DNA of 64,000 bases from Pteria penguin. Taxonomy: Eukaryota > Mollusca > Bivalvia > Pterioida > Pteriidae. Positions within the stretch are counted from its first letter, which is position 1; each line of letters opens with the position of its first letter. The DNA lies in assembly GCA_035048485.1 (NCBI GenBank), contig CM068588.1, forward strand, positions 29,696,769-29,760,768. The letters are read 5' to 3'. The notes beneath the pieces are model-generated. The model had not been told where the DNA came from and searched no databases. It saw only the letters and a list, made by a program, of their open reading frames with translations. The position numbers and the translations under genes are program-made. Shown here piece by piece: positions 1-12,823 of the stretch.

Positions 1-585
1 TGAAATGATCATCGGCAAACTATTCGTATTGGTCCTCACATGTATATCGCTAATGATTTAATCCCATAATAAAATAGGGTACATTTTATTACCGAGATAA
101 CTACTATGCCTTTGTTATAGGCATAATTGGCTAAATTGCGTACTTAAGCAGGAAGAAATATGTAATGCCAGCTTTATGTTAGCTCAAAATGATTAACTTC
201 TTATTCTTTACTGAATTTGCATATTTGTGTTGAGAAAACTATCATTCCAGCATGCATTTTTAGGAAGATATTTTATGGATCTTACAGAGATATATCCGTC
301 GAATTTTTTTTTTAAATATGAACTATAGACCTTTTTCAATGACGCAACTGGATTATACCGCTTTTAAAATAATTAGGAGATGGTTTGACAAATGCATGTA
401 TTGTAGTTAATACTTGTGTTCATCCCATTTCTCCTTTCCCTGGTTACCAGAATGACCACGGACCATTTTATCAGTCTTAACAGTCTGAATCAATAATATT
501 TTTATGAAGCATTGGATTACAGTAAGCTTGCTTATTGATATATTCATATGACAATGATAATCAAGGGAGCGTTTTCTTCTTTCAG

Positions 586-1506
586 GGCTATAATCTTCTC
601 TATGAATCTATGCTACAATCCGTATTGTTCGCCAGAGATACATTTCTGAAAAAGGTAAATCACACTGACGCTTCGTCCAGATAAATTTCAAAATTAACAT
701 AAGTTGTCGAAATGAATAATAAACAGTGAATATATACGTCTCTTAGATTAAAAGCATGTAACAAATGATATTTTCTATATATCACAAGATAGTTTTATTT
801 ATGAATGAATTAGAATAGAATAAGGTTTTTTGTTTGATTTTCTTAAATCTTCTATGCTGTTTATTATGTTTAATATATATATTAAATTGATATTGTTATC
901 TCAATGTTTAATATTTGAGAAAAGATGCTTTATTCGTCGTAACAACTTTCATGCTTAGTAGACTTCAGTGAAATTAAATCCTTGATGTATACATTTATTT
1001 ATCCAAGCGTAAAAGTAACATGAAAAATAATGATTATTTAACAAGTGTTACCCTTGTTCTGTTTGACTGAATTCCTTATTTTAGGGCGGGCTTATGTTTC
1101 CTTCCATTGCTGTTTTGTATTTGGCACCCTTCACTGATGATTATTTGCAAGAGAGGTAGAAACGTTAACTTCTAAATTAAAATGGGCTCGGTGCTGAGAG
1201 GGAACTGAGTAGGTACATAGCCTCCCAGTTCTGTCAAAGCTAGGTTCAATTCCTGGTCAGAGCAGGCGGGAACATCTGGTAGTGTACTAATCAGAATTAT
1301 TTTTTTCGTGTTTTCCCGTTTCTACCACCAGTAAAAACTGGCAGCCTATCACCATTCAGTTCCCTCCAGCACTAAACACTGGTTGCCTATACCTTCATTC
1401 AGTTTGAAATATTTTATTGTGACCTGAAGCAATAAAGAAAAAACATGTAGATTAAAGCGTTCGATATATCTATTGATAATCAACTGAATTAGAAATGGAT
1501 TGCATT

Positions 1507-1591
<85 letters not shown>

Positions 1592-4500
1592 TTTTTAAAA
1601 ATAGATAAGACGTTATAATTACAATATCTCATTACTTGTTTGGAAGCATGTAGTAATAGATCATGTTTAGACATAATTTTGGTGAAAAAGTGATAAAGCG
1701 CTTATACTTAGCAATTACATTGTCTTTTTAGATTAGAGATATGGAATGATGTGAAAAAAAGTTACAAAGTATCAATGGAATTTATGAAAGAATATTCAAA
1801 AAAGTGTATATCAGGTAAGTTAGTGGAAACCACTATGGATTTTAATAATTACATATGAGGACAGATGGTAAGAGACTCGGCTACAGAATTGTTTCTAAGT
1901 CATTTAAAGCAAACAGGTGAGAATTATCACTTACATGACAAGACAAAAATGTTCCATAGCATAATGGTCTCAATGTCAACTTATGACGGTCAGTTGTTGT
2001 GTACAAACATGCAACTATTACTGTTTACAGATCTATACTAGACAAAGTGATAAATGTTGTTAGTCAACAACTGCTCACTCTTCCATTGGATCTCCCTTTT
2101 ATTGGGATTTTCAAAAAGTAGATGCTCCTTGGTTCGTTATTTACTTGTTTGTCCTTTTGGCTGAATTTGTATGACCTTCGGTTTATTATTATTTATCATT
2201 GTATCATTGCTGCGTCTCCGTTTAAAATCTATTCCGAGATAGAAAGATACTGAGTCACAAAAAAGCAGTTATAATTGGCCAAATTAGTTTATTTATCTGA
2301 TTCTTACTTTACATACAATGTTATTGCACTTACATGATGACAGCTATTATTGTTTAAATAATTCAAAACAAGAAACCGCTAAAGGTGATATGGCCGGATT
2401 GCGAAGCAGTGACAATTCTTAAAAGCAGAATGTGTTTTGAAACACTGTGCTTACGGAAGCAACAAAGGTTAAGTTCACAAAGGTCATTCAATGATACAGC
2501 CCATCAAGATTTATCTACGTGTGTGGTTTGAAAGCTTTAATTCTGATCTTTCTGTAATTGAACGAACTAAAGTTAAATGTTTTTGACCTTGAAACTAGGA
2601 ACTTTCAAGGTCAAGGTTACAAAAAAGGTCACCAGGAATAGTGCTCATCAAAGTCAATCTATGTTATGAGATTTGAATGGCATAACACTCAGGGTCTTTC
2701 TGTAATTGAACTAAAGTCAGTTACACATTGAAACTGGGAACATTGAAGGTCAAGGTCACAAACAAAAGTGTTCAATGGATAGAGCTTATTACGGTTTATC
2801 TACATGTGAAGTTTGAAAGAGTTTTTGTCTACGGTCTTTCAACAAAATTCAATTACGCATTTGACGTTTAAACTGGCAGTCTTTCAGGTTTAGGTCACAA
2901 ATAAAGATTTCAATTGATACAACTCATCAAGGTCTATCTACATGTCAAGTTTGAAAGAGTTATTGTCAATGGTCTTTCTGCAATGAGCTTAAACGCAAGA
3001 GCTAAACCAAATTGTTGACACAGAAGGATAGACAGAGGGACGGACATTATCATCTTTTGGACCGGATTTTGCTTAGCAATCCAGCCAATAAGTTAGAGTA
3101 ACAAGAACGTGGTGGAGTAATTGTTTGAAAATAACTTTTTAAAGCTCCATAAGGAGAATCCCAGTCCCTATCCTACTCGTACGTTTTAGCAAAGTGAATG
3201 AAATCACATGTCATCAGGTCAAACATATTTAATTCAGTAGTGCATGCAAATGGCAAAAACATAAGCTGAAGACTCTGGTTTTGCTTGAAAGAAATTTCTA
3301 CGGAATATTTGTAGTAATATCTGAATACACATATTTCATTTCAGACAATGTACATATAGGATGTCTGTCCCCTGAAAATATTTTATCACATGCTGTTGCA
3401 GTTTGTACTCTTAACTTAAACAGTGTTCATGTCAGTCACCTAAATCACATTCAAGTAAGTTAACCATTTTGAAAGCACAAAGGCTTTAACAGAGGATGGG
3501 GATTTGTGTAGAGTAGCTGCAATATAGGTGCAGCTTTCACCAAACAAAGTGGTCATTTTAGTTGTTATAGTCAGTCAGCAAGATTTTAAGGGGGAACTTA
3601 TGGTATAATACATGAAAATAACGGATAGAAAGGATAAAATTACCTCGATGTTCAAGCGACCACTGCTTTGTCATTTATTTATTGATTGGATGGTACATCT
3701 CATGGTCACCCAAAGAATTTAATGTGGCCATAAAACAACTTTATCATCTTAAATGTATGGATATGCTGACGTTATTACTGGTATTATTTTGAATGACTGC
3801 GTTATGAATCACAAAGGGAATACAAACGCGAATGTATAGGTGTAATTGCAGTATAGATGTAGGCTCTTCTCTAGATTATGAGCAAGAAAATGATACTACT
3901 TGAAATCATCTGCGTTACTGTATTTAAGACAGTATATTTACGTCTCTCCTTTTATCAGAGGAAGACGTTGTTTTTTGCTTGTTTCCCATCTGTCTGTCCG
4001 TTGGTCACACTGATTTTGGACGCAGTATCTTTTACACTTTAAATTGAATAGGTATGTAACTTTAAAGAAATCTTCAGTACAAAATCGGGCCTGCGTTTTG
4101 CAATCAGTGAGGTGCTTAACTCGTTAATGAAAGCAGTGGCGGATCCAGAATTTCCGAAAAAAAAAAAGAGGGGGGGGGGCACATGTGTATTAGCCATTTT
4201 TGATGCCAAATCTGAATTTTTACCTAAATATATGTGGCGAAAATCCGCCACTGGAAAGTCCTCATCGGTGTCCAGTCATTTGGATGAGGCATTGTAAACT
4301 AATGCGATTTGATGTTTTAAGGCAAAATAAGCAGCATCGTTTGACCGTTTTAATTCAGTAGCGCAGTTGTCGTGCAATCTATTCATATCTTTTCTCTACA
4401 TTGTAATTCTGCTTGTACTTGTGGTTAAATTGGTCATATCTGATATTCTAATAAATCTTTCTCACCTTCATCGCAAAATCCGCCATTATATTTTGCCTTT

Positions 4501-7500
4501 GCTCACATACACATTACTCCAAGTGGACAATTCAGAAGCATCTATAGAGGGAGATTTTTGAAATTAGGAAAGATGAGAGGGTGGGGTTGAAGCCCTACAC
4601 CTTGCCAAAATAGCCCAAGGGTGGGGTTGAAGCCCTACACCTAGCCAAAATAGCCCCAGGGTGGGGTTGAAGCCCTAAACCTAGCCAAAATAGCCCCAGG
4701 GTGGGATTGAAGCCCTACACCTAGCCAAAATAGCCCATGGTGGGGTTGAAGCCCTACACCTAGCCAAAATAGCCCCAGGGTGGGGTTGAAGCCCTACACC
4801 TAGCCAAAATAGCCCCAGGGTGGGGTTGAAGCCCTACGCCTAGCCAAAATAGCCCTAGGGTGGGATGGAAGCCCTACACCTAGCCAAAATAGCCCATGGT
4901 GGGGTTGAAGCCCTACACCTAGCCAAAATAGCCCGAGGGTGGGGTTGAAGCCCTACACCTAGCCAAAATAGCCCGAGGGTGGGGTTGAAGCCCTACACCT
5001 AGCCAAAATAGCCCGAGGGTGAGGTTGAAGCCCTACACCTAGCCAAAATAGCCCGAGGGTGAGGTTGAAGCCCTACACCTCGCCAAAATAGCCCGGAGAA
5101 GTCGAGTAGATGTTCGATTAGCGGATCCATGCTAGTGAATTACCAGACAATTACAGATAATAATCTCTCTAATTTTATGGTTTTTCTTGAAAATTTGTAA
5201 TATAAATGTATTTAGGACTTTTTTATCATGTGGTCGCTACATGTATACATATGAATATGTTCTATATATTTTTTGAAGATTGCTGTTTGAAATGTTTTTG
5301 CAGAAAAAATTTGAATTCCGGTGTTTTGGAAGTTCTAAGCTGCATGGCTTTGTCACGTGGTTTGCTGTTCATTTTCCAGGTGATATTCAATTAACAACAT
5401 CTCCTTATACCGAGTAAGTTTTCATTGTCCGATTTATAGGAGAAAATATATACATGTATATATTCAGTGCAGACGACTACCTGAAACTGGATTTTGAAAG
5501 CTGCTTTGAGTGTTTGAACATTATTTTCGAAAAATTGCTTTTCGTGGTCATTTATCCTTTATCCTCTATTTCCCTTTCCTTTTATTTGTTCAATGAAAAA
5601 TCAGTTTTCCAGCTCATAATGTCCCAGAGCTCTCCATAAATAAAGATAAACGCTTCTGAAATTTTCAAAATGTTCTATTTATTGCATGCATGACACTTAT
5701 ATTAGGAGTTCATTAGAAAATTATAATGAAAATATGTGCTTTTTTTTTTAATTCTTTTTTCATATTAAGAACATAATATACAAAAAATGGGTGGTGTTAA
5801 AACCCTACCTATCCATATTTGTTCTCATTTGATCAAAAGATCAAAAATATATAGTCTTAACATACTTCATGCATATTTTGATAATTCCTTAATCAAACAT
5901 GTACATGTATACTGTTAGAATGCATTGTATATGTAAATCAGCAGGATATAGACAACTCTTATTTGTGGTATAATATTTTTACTTCATGGTTCAGTATCAA
6001 TATTAGAATCCCCTATATCCCTTATATTTATTTTCCTTCTGCAATACCATATATACCAAATAAATAAAAGAAATATATATGTATCCAGGTTAGATTTCGC
6101 GCATAGTAGGATTTTTATTACCCAACTCCCCTTATTTTGTCCCAAAATCATTATAAAAACAATGAGAGGGCAGCTCTGGCAAAAATGAGTTATATGTGTG
6201 GTTCATAATTTTACTCTTCTATGCTGCACTCTTTCTACAATATTTGATATTTATTTGAACGTAATTTTTGTACCTAATCATACTGCATTTAGAAAATAAG
6301 CAAAATAATAGAACTCCGCCCCGCGTCTTTTGACACAAAATTGATGCAAATTGAAATATCGTACATGTATGTGATGTGGCCAGCTATAATAAATCAGAAA
6401 TATGTTTAAGACCTATAGTTTTACATTCAACGTTTTAAAATAGTATATCCTTGATTTTCAAAGACAAACTAACAAAATTGCATTTCCCCACCCCCTCCTT
6501 TTGACGGCCGGGAATATCAATGACGTCATTCAAGATCGAAAACCCTTGAACCATTTATGTTTAATGTCTAAGAAAAGATAGAGAACAACTAAGATTGGCT
6601 TACAATCAGACTAAAAAACGTAAATAAATATTTCTTCAAGTTTATATTTTGTCTTTTTGACAGCGACATCATTGAATAAATTGAAGTTTCATGCTTTCTA
6701 GAAAAATACATAAAATTTCAAGTTGTCATAGTTCTTTTATACAAACATTGCATTTCTCACCATTGTACATTATTTTTTTTGTAAAGAGAAACTCATTGGG
6801 GTCAAACACTCTTTTACAACGAAGATACGATTGATGTACAACAAGATACGAAACTTACAGGAAATGTAATAATAGAACCAAATAAGGAAAAACCGAGGTA
6901 ATTATAGCACTTTCAGGTGATGTTAAACCAATGCCTGTGTTATTTGGTAAGCATAGTATTGGACGTATATATAATATAACATTAGCCAAACAAGGAAACA
7001 AAATTCGTACCGTGTGTGTGTTAGGGTGTGTGTGTGAGGGTGTGTGTATGAGAGAGAGAGAGAGGGTGGGTGGGTGTGTGTAGGTTTGTCTGAGTTGATA
7101 TGAGGATGTGAGTGTGAGGATGTGTGTGTAGGGGGAGGGATGGGGCGGTTAAGTATGATGTGAGTTAGGGTGAGGGGGTGTATAAAAGTAGTCTTAATGT
7201 CGCCTTTAATGTTTAAAGTGCCAAGAACAGATTGTTGTTTTGTTACAAAGATTACTCGGAACATTGTCCATCGGATGTCGTCATAGATGTTACTACACGC
7301 TACATCGATGTGATTATAGAATTCAACACTGATTCGTATCATTGCTAAGGAAAAATTCAAAAACTTCCGAGATTGTACCTGGCCTGTATCTCTACTATCT
7401 ATGAATGAATCTTACTCACCTTCAAACACGTACTAGCCATATCACAAGAGTGTGACTCTTCTTTGACCAAAATCGTATCTGTATCATTAAGGTCACAGTA

Positions 7501-7889
7501 ATCATTAGCTTTGAATCATGTATAAGCTATATCCATGTTGTTTGTAAATGGTTCTTGGTTAAACTTCACAGAATACTCACTATGACTTATGAATGTGTCA
7601 TGATATTGACCCCGTGCTATGGTGGCATTTTTCAAGGTCATAGTAGCAACTTTGCTTGGAATGGTGTTCTTGCTTTATCTCTCCCATATAATGCAGTTCA
7701 TGTGAAAGGAGGTTAAATGAATTAATAATATACTGGAGGTGAACGGAGAGGAATGATATTTATTTAATCTTTTACTTACTTTCTTACTTACTTCTCTTTT
7801 TCAGATTTCTAGACATCAGTCTTAGCTTCAATGTAGATGATGGTAAAAAGACTGAAAAGCATTACTTTATGAATGACTGTATCTCATGA
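586..7889 (+). CDS. PRMT6: Protein arginine N-methyltransferase 6-like, 3' part (5' end outside window)
   Basis: Seven coding exons are seen: 586-654, 1085-1155, 1732-1814, 3345-3454, 5304-5413, 6787-6897 and 7805-7889. Every splice phase agrees, giving the last 212 residues of the protein. The family transfers methyl groups from S-adenosylmethionine to arginines of histones and other nuclear proteins; PRMT6 makes asymmetric dimethylarginine. The visible part starts in the double-E region (GYNLLYESML), continues into the beta-barrel (SPENILS, FRCFGSSKLHGF) and contains the THW loop (EETHWGQTLFY) and a V-QQDT-L-G strand near the C-terminus. It ends MNDCIS and then TGA. The SAM-binding motifs must lie to the left of position 1. 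PRMT6 is preferred over PRMT1, 2, 3 and 8 from the wording of the barrel and the short C-terminus, by memory of the family and without alignment. Introns carry several repeats listed separately. Confidence 0.88.
1172..1440 (+). mobile_element. tRNA-derived SINE-like element in PRMT6 intron 2
   Basis: A tRNA-like head has a good pol III B box (GGTTCAATTCC near 1244) and an A-box-like stretch about 50 bases upstream. A non-tRNA body follows and ends in an A-rich tract (AATAAAGAAAAAA). It differs from the two SINE families found elsewhere in the window. Boundaries are approximate and no target duplication was found. Confidence 0.45.
1510..1587. repeat. (TA)n microsatellite
   Basis: Nearly uninterrupted TA dinucleotides for about 75 bases inside PRMT6 intron 2, 145 bases upstream of exon 3. 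Confidence 0.95.
2436..3085. repeat. Degenerate ~145-bp tandem repeat rich in AAGGTCAAGGTCAC
   Basis: About four diverged units recur at roughly 145-base spacing. Each has a 'gaactaaagt' or similar start, an 'AAGGTCAAGGTCAC' core and a 'catcaaggtctatctac' end. The block closes with a GGACGGACATTATC stretch. Similar AAGGTCAAGGTCA-rich blocks recur at 17035, 37010, 43400, 44655, 50275 and 63850, so this is a dispersed family. I associate such sequences with bivalve genomes from memory. It fills PRMT6 intron 3 and carries no coding frame. Confidence 0.6.
4133..4253. mobile_element. Short MITE with hAT-type ends
   Basis: The left end reads CAGTGGCGGATCCAGA and the right end CCGCCACTG, inverted relative to each other, over 121 bases with internal A and G runs. 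CAGTGGCGGATCC ends are typical of hAT-like non-autonomous elements. The flanks share only GAAAG, so the target duplication is imperfect. It lies in PRMT6 intron 4. Related ends occur at 11584, 14223, 18607 and 42156. Confidence 0.6.
4574..5096. repeat. 41-bp G-rich minisatellite, about 13 copies
   Basis: Unit of about 41 bases with core GGGTGGGGTTGAAGCCCTA followed by CACCTAGCCAAAATAGCCC. Copies are highly similar, with single-base variants such as GGGATTG, GTGAGG and CTCGCC. It sits in PRMT6 intron 4, about 200 bases before exon 5. The GGGTGGGG runs on the + strand could form G-quadruplexes (inference). Confidence 0.95.
7012..7175. repeat. GT/GA-rich low-complexity tract
   Basis: Runs of GTGTGTGTG, AGAGAGAGAG and TGGGTGGGTGTG in the last PRMT6 intron. 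An open frame on the minus strand across it (6923-7360) is rich in His, Thr and Pro only because of the repeat. Confidence 0.85.
7440..7700. repeat. Degenerate dispersed repeat in the last PRMT6 intron
   Basis: Contains AAGGTCACAGTAATC and TTTTTCAAGGTCATAG words at a spacing similar to the AAGGTCA-rich family seen elsewhere in the window. Diverged, with no clear ends. Exon 7 begins about 100 bases downstream. Confidence 0.3.
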
Positions 7890-7900
7890 GTTATTGCTAG

Positions 7901-7906
7901 AATAAA
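7901..7906 (+). terminator. Poly(A) signal of the PRMT6-like gene
   Basis: A canonical AATAAA lies 11 bases after the TGA stop. The 3' UTR would be very short if this signal is used. Confidence 0.6.
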
Positions 7907-8192
7907 GTGATATTTAAACGGTATGTCTTATTTACTGGCCTTATTGTACTGATATGGTGAAAGGAAGTATGATGCAGGGGTAAAAGTGCTCAATTTAATA
8001 ATGTCTTCCGTTTGAATCCCATCGGAATTACATTAGTGTCCTATGAAACAAGACGCTAATAAAGGAGGTCTGTGTCACGTAAAATTATGTGTGGGTGGGT
8101 CTGTAGGGTGTGTGCGCGTGCAGGCGTGCTTGCGTGGGTTTGAGGTGAAATAATAATCAGTCGGTCCATTTTTAGGAAATGTTTAAATCAGA

Positions 8193-8223
<31 letters not shown>
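8193..8223. repeat. Poly(T) tract
   Basis: About 30 consecutive T. It may be the A-tail of a minus-strand retroposed fragment; no head was recognised. The rest of 7910-8700 holds no gene that I can support. Confidence 0.8.
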
Positions 8224-8724
8224 GGAAAATTCTCATATTGTTTTCTTGTTTTTCATTCTGTCCAGAACTATTTCACAGTTTGATTAAGGAACATTAAAGT
8301 CACTACAGCACCACAGAGATAATATTGTTTCCTCAATTTTGTTGCCCTCTCCCCTGAGATGTATATGTATTGCATCAGTAAGGAAATATAAGAACATATA
8401 CCAGTATTCATTAAATGCAGCACATGCGTACTTCGACAGCTTATGCTTTTCCAGTGAAGCACATGACTGAAACCATGGAAGTCATAAAAAAATTTGTAGA
8501 GCAAAATAATGACCAAATTCACCTAAAAATAGAAAATAGACATTATACGCCCGCACCTAGACCATCAAGGATCAGATCCCAGGTGTAAAACTACGAATCC
8601 ATCTCTTTGATAAATATACTTCAATAAGCTCTACTGACAGATACATGTAATTATATATGTATAATAGTTACGAGAGAGCAATACTTACAAGAGCTTTGGC
8701 GGCTTTAAGTTATGAATAATGATA

Positions 8725-8990
8725 TACAACCCTCAGATTCTTTATGCTCCTCGGAGAAGCGCAGACGAGATTTTGATACACCTATGAGCCCAACCCCAAG
8801 GGACCAGGTCCCCACTTTGGAACCCAGGTTTAAAACCTTCGTCATAGATTGTCCTATTCCACCATCAGATTCTTTCTGATGCTGTTTGATTAGGAGAAGC
8901 GCGGATAAAATTTTTACAACACTCATGAACCCTATCGCCAGGGGCCATGTGACCCACACCGGAAGCTAGGTGCACACCTTCACATCATAT
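8725..8990. repeat. Tandem duplication, two diverged ~146-bp units
   Basis: The words CAGATTCTTT, GGAGAAGCGC, CATGAACCC or CTATGAGCCC, and GGACCAGGT or GGCCATGTG recur in the same order about 146 bases apart. Not coding in a supported frame. Confidence 0.6.
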
Positions 8991-9179
8991 TCTCTCATAT
9001 GCCACTATCATATTTTTTTCTATGTCATTCATATAAGATTATAAAGTCTGGATTCTCAGTAAGCCATCTATTTTAAAGCATCATTAAATTAAGTAAAGTA
9101 ATTGGTTACTATACCAATGTTACTCGGAGCGTACTAACAGTGCTTTGATATCAGAAGAACTGTATGGTAATACTCTATA

Positions 9180-9665
9180 TGGTGTCACAGTCACTGTATT
9201 AGAAGAACTGGCTCTGTATGAGCAGGTGATTAGTGGTGTCACAGTTACTACGAGAGGTCTATGTGCTCGGGTGGCTATCGGCGTCATGGGTACGACTAGC
9301 TCTGTATGAATAGGTGATTAGAGGTGTCACAGGCACTATATGGGTACGACTAACTCTGTATGATCAGGTGATTAGTGGTGTCACAAGGACTGCATGGGTA
9401 CGACTAACTCTGTATGATCAGGTGATAAGTGGTGTCACAGGCACTGTATGAGTACGACTAACTGTATGATCAGGTGATTAGTGGTGTCACAGGCACTGTA
9501 TGGGTACGACTAACTCTGTTTGAATATGTGATTAGTGGTGTCACAGGCACTGTATGGGTACGACTAACTCTGTATGATCAGATGATAAGTGGTGTCACAA
9601 GGACTGTATGGGCACGACTAACTCTGTATGATCAGGTGAATAGTGGTGTCACATGCACTGTATGG
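9180..9665. repeat. 54-bp minisatellite, about 9 copies
   Basis: Unit about 54 bases with core GTGGTGTCACAGGCACTGTA followed by TGGGTACGACTAACTCTGTATGATCAG. Because 54 is a multiple of three, a repeating 18-residue frame stays open over the last copies (9474-9713). It lacks splice support and any non-repeat sequence, so it is treated as non-coding. Confidence 0.9.
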
Positions 9666-9713
9666 ATGGAACCAGGTAATTGTTGTGTACGATTCCACGC
9701 TTTCTTTATATAG

Positions 9714-12700
9714 GTTATAATTTGAGCACTAACAAAACTAAGTCAATTATCAGTATGTATTGACACGGGTAAAGTAAAAGTAAAAAAAAAACATGGGACA
9801 GAATAAATGACATATTCTAAAGTAGGAGTTTTCTTAAATAATTTGTAACAACCAAAATATGTTCCCATATAAAAGGATCCAATTAGTTGCACCGAAGTGT
9901 TGTCATGGCAACGATGATAAGTCTATGTGACAAAAACATTGGATTTACAACTATTCCCTACAATTTGACAATCATAACGAGATCTACATAGACTTCTCCG
10001 CTGCCATCAATACCGTGCTACCGTGACTTTGATGCCACTGATATTGTAGCACCTCTAAGAACTAGATGACCTTCAGCTGACATCTCATTTTTCAACGGCA
10101 AGAAATCATGATACCTACACAGCTACCGTTTACAATGTAGTTAAGTATATGGGTTCGGGTCAAAGACAGGCCATAATCATGTTACGACAGTTTCTTAATC
10201 TCTCAGATTGCCATGCCATTAGAGTTGTTGTCATATTAACAAACCATAGGTACAATTTACTGGTTGTAATTTCTGGTTAACACTTGATACCAATCTTGAC
10301 AGGGAATGTCTAGGATTAAAAAAATATATCTCAAATCGTAAAAACACCAACGTTATATTCTAATACTTCGTTTTGTCCTTGAAGAATAAATATATTCTAT
10401 TTGCTTTTGATCGGTAAAAGAGTCAAACAGATTATCATTAGGGTAAAGGTATAGTCTTCTCTCACAGGTCTACACAATTGCCAATCTCTCTCTCTCTCTC
10501 TCTTGTGATAGATATCAAGACTAAACATATATCGTATTCTTTTGATATGAGGAAAAATTAAAATATCTCCTTTACTTTTTTTTTTTTTTTTTTTTTATAT
10601 ATATATATGACATTTCTGAATATAATGTGAGATTCTGGTTAAAATATGAATACACCATTGAGGGTTGGTTTGTCCGCTAGAGTTATCTTTCTTTCTATAC
10701 CTTTACATATCAAGAGAACAAATGAAAATTTTAACGGGGATAATTTTTTATCAAAAATAATGAATTGACAGATAATGGTTCATATCACAGGTACCACTTC
10801 ATATTCAATGCATACAATAAGACTGATACCATATCTAGTCATAAAAAATTGTTTTATTGTTTTAAATTCAAGAGCATTGTTTGTTGCTAAACTGACCGTC
10901 TAGACTAAATTTCCAGCTATTTTGCGTTTCATCAAAGCGCATAATTCTACGTTTAGCGTTTAGTCGAAACTCTAGGTGAACCTCCTACCTCTATTAAGTG
11001 TTGGTGTGAATCAATGCAAGTACGTCTGTTTACTGTTTCCGATCAATAATTAGTAAAATATACTATCCACATTTAACCGGAAAAATAGTTTGCCTTGCAT
11101 AAATTTGCTAATATACTGTCCGGATTCTTTTGTAATTCTAATGCCGTTTTCATTATATCTATATAGGCCTAGATCTACATATTTTAAAAGAAAATTCGTT
11201 TTCTAAGTAATACGACCGCGTGTAACAAAATAGATAAATCAAACAGAAACAAAAACAAAATAAATCAAACACTGGAAATGTAACATAATTTGATATTTGG
11301 TTCGATGGAAGGATTTTTAAAGACACTTGGGTGATGTCTCTGGGTTAACTGATGTACTCATTGTCTCTTACAAGTGGAGTTCCAAGTTTTTCTGGATCCA
11401 CAAAATCGATCCAGGACGAGACAGAATAGGTCCAACGAAGATGTAGATTTTATCCATCAGTATTTCACTCCAAGGTTCACCGCTAGGATCACGATGACCT
11501 TGACCATGTAGGTATGACCTTTATCACCTCTACTGCAAACAGAAAGTTTACATGAATAACTCCAGTGAAAAACTTAATGCAAGGGCGGATCCAGATTTAG
11601 GGGTTAGAAAAAGGGGGCATCAGACGAAGCGTCTCGGGACCGCATAGATCAAACGAATACTTAAGGCAGAACCCTGGTAGGAGACCAGACCGAACGAGCG
11701 GACAGATAGACACACAGACTGACATACAAAGGGACATACAGACAGACAGAAATTTTGTTATCAATATTTTCTTTAAGGAAATTTTCATATTTTATTATGT
11801 TATCATGAGTGATATAGGTTTGAACGCCTTTGTTCACCAACAGCAATTGTATGAATTGTGGTCACCGTATTCATTTATTCATCCGCCGTGCCCCCTTTTA
11901 GTTTGCTCGGAGCAGTAAAGTTTTCATGCGATTAGCGCCTCAGAAGTAAAACCGTGTCTGCATCGTATACCTTGTATTAAAAGTCAAATTATACCTTGTA
12001 TTAAAAGTCAAATTATTCCGTTTGCGTTCGCCCATACTTTGAAATAAAACAGCCCCTTAAATGTAATATCCACATCCGGGTCTTAAGAAAATCAACTTTT
12101 GCATGCATAATACATTAGAAAAGTAAAATTCAACATCGTACATGTAGATATCAATATAATATTGAAAAATTACATGAAATAGGGGGACCATATTTTGCTA
12201 CCCCTCACCTTTTTACATTAAAGTTAGTTCATGTTTTGACAATTAGGTGAGTTTGAAAGGAAAATCAAAGTCATTAGACAGCACTGACCAATCAATAACC
12301 ACCATATTGATTATAATTTGTACCAAAACACGAAGCTCCTGCAGCAACTTCCCTGGACAATATGAAGCACTGAAGTCCTAACATGCATATTCTGTCCTGA
12401 AGCGTTATAATCTGGAAATTTCGTTTCACGAAATAGTCAAATATGGACATATTTTTCAATTTTCAAAATTTCACCAAAAGTGTGACAGATTTCATTCTAA
12501 AAAAAAGAGAGAGAAGAGTGATTCCATAATATTTGCATTCATGACCAAGTTTTGTGTATTATAGATTTTCATCATAATGTGGATGAATTATGGGACAAAC
12601 ATTTATATATTTTTAAAATATATTAGATATTTTAAAAAAAAAAAACTTCACCAGACTAAAGGTTTTGTGACTGAAATTTTCTCCCGAAGATAATTATGAT

Positions 12701-12780
12701 CATTCAGAACTTCTCTCATTTTACATGGGTCGGTGTATAATAAGGTACAGACTGATGTTTTCCGAATGCAACGTTATTTG
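9714..12780. other. Intergenic stretch without a supported gene
   Basis: I see no exon with splice signals and family similarity here. It holds a (TC)n run at 10483-10503, a poly(T)/(AT) run at 10576-10608, a possible hAT-like remnant (11584-11890) and a 24-bp direct tandem pair at about 11968-12016. The remainder is AT-rich unique-looking sequence. Undetected 5' untranslated exons of the downstream gene remain possible. Confidence 0.5.
11584..11890. mobile_element. Possible hAT-like MITE remnant
   Basis: The left end GGGCGGATCCAGATTTAGGG followed by G-rich sequence matches the ends at 4133 and 42156. A matching right end (ATCCGCCGTGCCCCC) occurs near 11881 but is diverged. No clear target duplication. 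The interior has a CAGA/CACA-rich stretch. Confidence 0.35.
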
Positions 12781-12782
12781 AG

Positions 12783-12790
12783 TGACGTCA
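12783..12790. promoter_or_regulatory. CRE/ATF-type palindrome upstream of the orphan gene
   Basis: A perfect TGACGTCA, the consensus site of CREB/ATF bZIP factors, lies 33 bases before the ATG, with a second ATGACGTT half-type site directly after it. Position suits a core promoter with a short 5' UTR. Promoter function is inferred. Confidence 0.45.
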
Positions 12791-12823
12791 CAATGACGTT
12801 GACTTCCTTCACAACAACGCTTT

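Noticed and set aside
6923..7360. 145-residue minus-strand frame rich in His/Thr/Pro
   Set aside because: Produced by a GT/GA low-complexity tract; no similarity and no splice context.
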